Source of the DNA: Cycas panzhihuaensis
Lineage: Eukaryota > Cycadophyta
DNA: 64,000 nt
Direction of reading: 5' to 3'
Assembly (NCBI GenBank): GCA_023213395.1
Contig: CM041465.1
Location: forward strand, 188,859,741-188,923,740
How positions within the stretch are numbered: the stretch's first letter is position 1; every line of letters begins with the position of its first letter. The position numbers and the translations under genes are program-made. Below are positions 60,812-64,000 of this stretch, piece after piece. The notes below the pieces were generated by a model that was not told the origin of the DNA, made no database searches, and saw only the letters and a program-made list of their open reading frames with translations.

Positions 60812-61225
60812 GATGAGGTAAAATGAATTATGGGGGTTTTAACTGGGTCCCCAAACCCGTTACATCATAGCCACATGGCAAAGAAAAAATGACCATGACA
60901 GGCCCATGGTCTAACCCAAAATAATATCCTCAGTCCTCATACTGCATTCTTCAACCTTGATCCCGGTTATTTCTCCCTTATGAGCATCACCTAACCAATC
61001 TCAATAACTCCATCGGAAGTCTTCGTTCCACACTATTGATCTTTGCTTGTCACTACTAATTTGCCAACCAATCCGCCACCGAATTGCCCTCTCTATAGGT
61101 GTGTTGAATCAACCTCCGCTCTGTAACTCAAAACATCTTTAGCATCCTCGATGATATCTGAGTTCTCCCACCCCGGGTCTATTTCCCCTTTCAAGCATTT
61201 GATTACGTACATCGAATCCCCCTCT
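60812..61225 (-). other. 3' UTR of the LINE
   Basis: About 410 bp between the RNase H end and the poly(A) tail, without an open frame. Confidence 0.7.
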
Positions 61226-61690
61226 ACTATCACCTTTTGAGCATTATCCTCATCCAAAATAGAGGTGGCCCTCGGATAGCCCGGAGCTCAGCTTTCTGAT
61301 TTGATTGAATCCCCAGGTATTCCGCAAAGGCCCATCTCACATTTCCTTCATGATCCCTACAGAGGCCCCCACCTCCCGCCTCCCCGGGGTTGCCTTTACC
61401 GCACCATCGAAATTTGCTTTTACCCGAATCATCCGGGATGCCACTTGACATCTCTTCTTCCGATTTTGACGCCTTCCGGCACTATTCCCCAATCTCGATG
61501 ATATCCTCTTCCCCTAGGGATCCTATCCTCCCTGGTTCCTCCATCATTTCCGAAATGGCCTTTCTGATTTCACCCACCACCACCTGACTATCTCGTTCTT
61601 TACCTTCAAATATCCTTCTATTTCTTTCTTTCCGGATAAACCAAGATCTTACAGGCGGATCATCTTCCAAAGCCACGGAGAGGGATTTGC
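61226..61690 (-). pseudogene. RNase H domain of the LINE
   Basis: Frame 61,230-61,451 reads GKGNPGEAGGGGLCRDHEGN, VRWAFAEYLGIQSNQKAELR, the first strand and the Asn/Glu helix of a plant-type RNase H (RVT_3), which many plant L1 elements carry after the zinc finger. The frame before it (61,482-61,676) has VRSWFIRKERNRRIFEGKER, the W..WK.RN..IF linker typical of these proteins. A stop and shift lie between the two. Confidence 0.85.
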
Positions 61691-62110
61691 TCTCAAAGGG
61701 CGAAGTCCATGCATCCCACCGCCGCTAAGGAATAAGAGGAAACCCAAGCTACCCCATCCCGTCCCAGAAAGCATTCCAAATCCCCTCTGAATAAGGACAG
61801 TGGATGGACAGGTGATCCAGGGTTTCCCCCTCCATCTTGCACATCACGCATCTGCTCGCCAACTGGACGCCCCTCTTCAAGAGATTGTCCTGAGTAAGAA
61901 GTTTGTTTGAAGACATCTCCACCAAAGCGCCGCAATTCTAGGGAGAATCCTAGCTTCCGGACCTCGGCCGACTATCATTTCTTTCCCACCCTCCACTGCT
62001 CAACCTCAAGTCATAGCCTGTTTTGACCGTATAAGAACCCTCGGCCGAGGAAGGCCACACCAAGGTATCAGGACCCATCCTCTTCGGAATATACTGTTTA
62101 TCAAGAATCT
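61691..62110 (-). pseudogene. zf-RVT domain of the LINE
   Basis: MGPDTLVWPSSAEGSYTVKT precedes GYDLRL at about 62,000-62,080, and the zinc-finger part RGVQLASRCVMCKMEGETLD, then HLSIHCPYSEGIWNAFWDGM, lies at about 61,755-61,890. C..C..HL...C..S..W is the signature of the reverse-transcriptase zinc-binding domain of plant LINEs. A break separates the two parts near 61,940. Confidence 0.88.
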
Positions 62111-62980
62111 CTTTCACCCTGAGGATCTCCTCCCCGAGACCAGGGATTTCTTCGAGCGATCTCCATCTCCTGTCCCTACCCTGGCCAACCCAATAGTTCT
62201 TGACTAAAGTGCCATAGCGGTTTACACATTCTCTCCTCAGAATACCTATATTAGGCACATCCTCAAGCTTGAAGGAACCACACCACCTATCTTCCCAAAA
62301 CCTAATACTTTCTCCATCTCCCAGCTTCCATCGTAAACCTTTGCAAAGGAGGGGCCACGCGGACCTGATGGCTCTCCAAACTTGGGATCCTTCCCGACAA
62401 AGCTCCTCCTCCAATGTAAATTGCTTGTCCCCAAATACTTCCTCGCAATGATCTTCCCTGTGTCGAGCCGACATCTTTTGATAGCCGCCATCCCGTCTTA
62501 GCCAAAAGGGCTTCGTTAAAGTAACCTAGTCTTCTGATATTAAGCCCTCCAGCCCACTTGGGTTTGCATACCTTTTCCCAGGACACTAAGTGGAACTTTC
62601 TTTTCTCTTCAGCCCCTGCCCAAAGGAATCGCTTCATGATTCCTTCCAGAATCGCTATGACCTTTCCGGATTTTAAAACCGACATCCGAAGACCTAATGC
62701 TCGCAAAGACGCCCTCAACAATTGGATTTTCCCATTGCGAGGAGAGCCCTTTCCAACCAACGACTTCTTATTGAATCTACTTACTATTGAATCCCACATG
62801 TCTTTCCCCATCCTTCCGATGAAAAGAGGCATACCGAGATAAGAGCTAGGAAGGGTGCCTCTAGCCATCTCCAAAACCTGCAGATCTTACCTTGAAGTCT
62901 CTCGTATTGATAAAGAAGGTGAGCTTTTGTTTAGATTTATTTTTGGTTTGTGGCCTTTTCATACGCTGAAGACCAGTTTT
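62111..62980 (-). pseudogene. LINE ORF2 region between RT and zf-RVT
   Basis: The frame 62,302-62,874 carries [60 protein letters not shown] and [20 protein letters not shown], followed by LLAKTGWRL, all standard plant-LINE blocks after the palm. A frameshift near 62,440-62,460 leads to 61,950-62,474, with [20 protein letters not shown]. The frames overlap, so one or two indels account for the break. Confidence 0.9.
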
Positions 62981-64000
62981 AAAGCCTTGGCCTCCTCAAG
63001 GAGGCCTTACAAAGGAAAATATTGTCATCAACGAATTGATGGAGCACTATGTTGTCTAGATTAGAGGAGACCTTCAATCCCATAATCCTCCCCATCCTCC
63101 GAGCCTCCATCGTCGCCCTACCTAACTCCGCCATTATAATGAGCAGGAAGGGGAGAGGGATCACCTTGCCTCGCCCCTCTCACCCACAAAGAAAGGGGTC
63201 GATCTCCCGTTAATTAGTACTGAAAAGGAAACTCTGGAGATACAGCACCTCATCCATTCCCTCCATATCAACCCAAACCCAAAAGCCTCAAGGCACTCCA
63301 ACAGCAATCCCGTGCCACCCGATCGTATGCCTTTGTCATATCTGTTTTGACAATCATACCAGCTTCCTTGCGTTGCACCGTCGAGTGCAAGGTTTCATGA
63401 ACTATTATAATGCCATCTGCAATTAGTCTGCCTTTGACAAACCCATCCTGGTTTGGGGATATGATGTCCTAAGAAATTGCTTCAAAGCGGTTCGCCAAGA
63501 CTTTTGCTAAAATCTTATATTTCACGTTACACAGACTAATCGGTCTGAAGTCTTCCATAAATTCCACACCCTCCTTCTTCTAATCAACGCCAAGAATGTA
63601 GCCCGCCACTCTTTCAGACCAGTGCGCTCGAAGAACTCGTTAAGCTCCTCCATCAGGTCATCCTTTATAATCTCCCAAGATTCTGAAAGAAACACGGGGA
63701 AGCCGTCCGACCAGAGCCTTATCACGCCCATCTTGAATAAAGCCCTCTCCACCTCCTCCCGAGAAAAGGGTTCAACCAATTTGTTATTCGGTCCTCATTT
63801 ATCAATCTCGGGATATGGTGAAGGAGTGCCTCCCTAAGGGCGGGATCTTGACATCCCGGCTCTGTAAATAACTCCTTAAAATATTCCATAGCAATGCCCC
63901 CAATCTGATCCTCCGCTTCAAACACATCCCCCTCCCTGCTCCGGATTTTAGAGATCCTGTTATGAACCCTATGTGTCATCGTAGACAAATGGAAGAATTT
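62981..64000 (-). pseudogene. Reverse transcriptase of the LINE
   Basis: Non-LTR reverse transcriptase. From the window end inward: HRVHNRISKIRSREGDVFEA and IAMEYFKELFTEPG (63,780-63,960), FSREEVERALFKMGVIRLWS (63,740), FRPISLCNVKYKILAKVLAN (about 63,480-63,550), GFVKGRLIADGIIIVHETLH (about 63,370-63,460), VKTDMTKAYDRVAWDC (about 63,300-63,350), then the active-site FVDD at 63,024-63,035, which is normally FADD. Stops occur between blocks, but each block is well kept. Part of the palm near 63,180-63,300 reads poorly. Confidence 0.92.

Larger units (their letters stand above)
60800..64000 (-). mobile_element. L1-type LINE, 3' part, extends beyond the window
   Basis: A T-run of 12 at 60,800-60,811 is the poly(A) tail of a minus-strand LINE inserted in the leader of element F. 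Coding sequence of ORF2 fills 61,230-64,000. It is richer in G+C and CpG than the LTR elements around it and has longer frames, so it is either younger or less methylated. The 5' end, with the endonuclease, is outside the window. Confidence 0.92.

Overview
The window reads as nuclear DNA from a large-genome seed plant, with a gymnosperm the likeliest guess. One spliced host gene stands in a sea of old LTR retrotransposons. The reasons are plant-type Ty1-copia, Ty3-gypsy chromovirus and L1-LINE domains, initiator-Met tRNA primer sites (TGGTATCAGAGC and decayed forms), nested insertions with strongly diverged LTRs, and an FCS-like zinc finger (FLZ) gene. The species is not identified from the sequence.

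Layout. 1-1640 is a decayed copia reverse transcriptase/RNase H fragment. 4.7-8.1 kb is a CpG-containing island carrying the only convincing host gene: a two-exon FLZ protein (exons 5557-6179 and 7178-7349, 264 aa). 8.1-12.4 kb holds nothing recognisable. 12,450-28,044 is a complete Ty3-gypsy chromovirus (minus, target duplication TCTTT) sitting inside an older gypsy fragment. It is split by a Tork/Tnt1-like copia (13,411-22,400, plus, duplication ATACT), which is itself split by a gag-only LTR element (15,016-18,721, minus, duplication AGATT).

30.4-44.0 kb holds two copies of one gag-only LTR family, head to head: copy A (30,444-34,034, minus, duplication CCATT) and copy B (34,312-44,009, plus, duplication ATTAT). 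Copy B carries a young copia D (34,634-39,537, minus) inserted exactly in its primer-binding site. 45.7-52.4 kb is copia E (minus), a full gag-pol relative whose gag and leader resemble those of A and B. From about 53.1 kb a second gag-only family appears: F (minus, with an internal deletion) is split by C (54,531-59,950, plus, duplication CAAAA) and then by an L1-type LINE (60,800 to the window end, minus).

The most notable signal is the set of gag-only, pol-less LTR elements. Five copies fall into at least three families. A, B and C share an open frame that begins with a copia Gag domain and ends on the polypurine tract, with a tail that resembles the last residues of copia RNase H. A and B also share a leader module with copia E, which makes E, or a close relative, a candidate autonomous partner. 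LTR divergence falls with nesting depth (about 20%, then 12-15%, then 10%), which supports the reconstruction. Divergence figures are hand counts.
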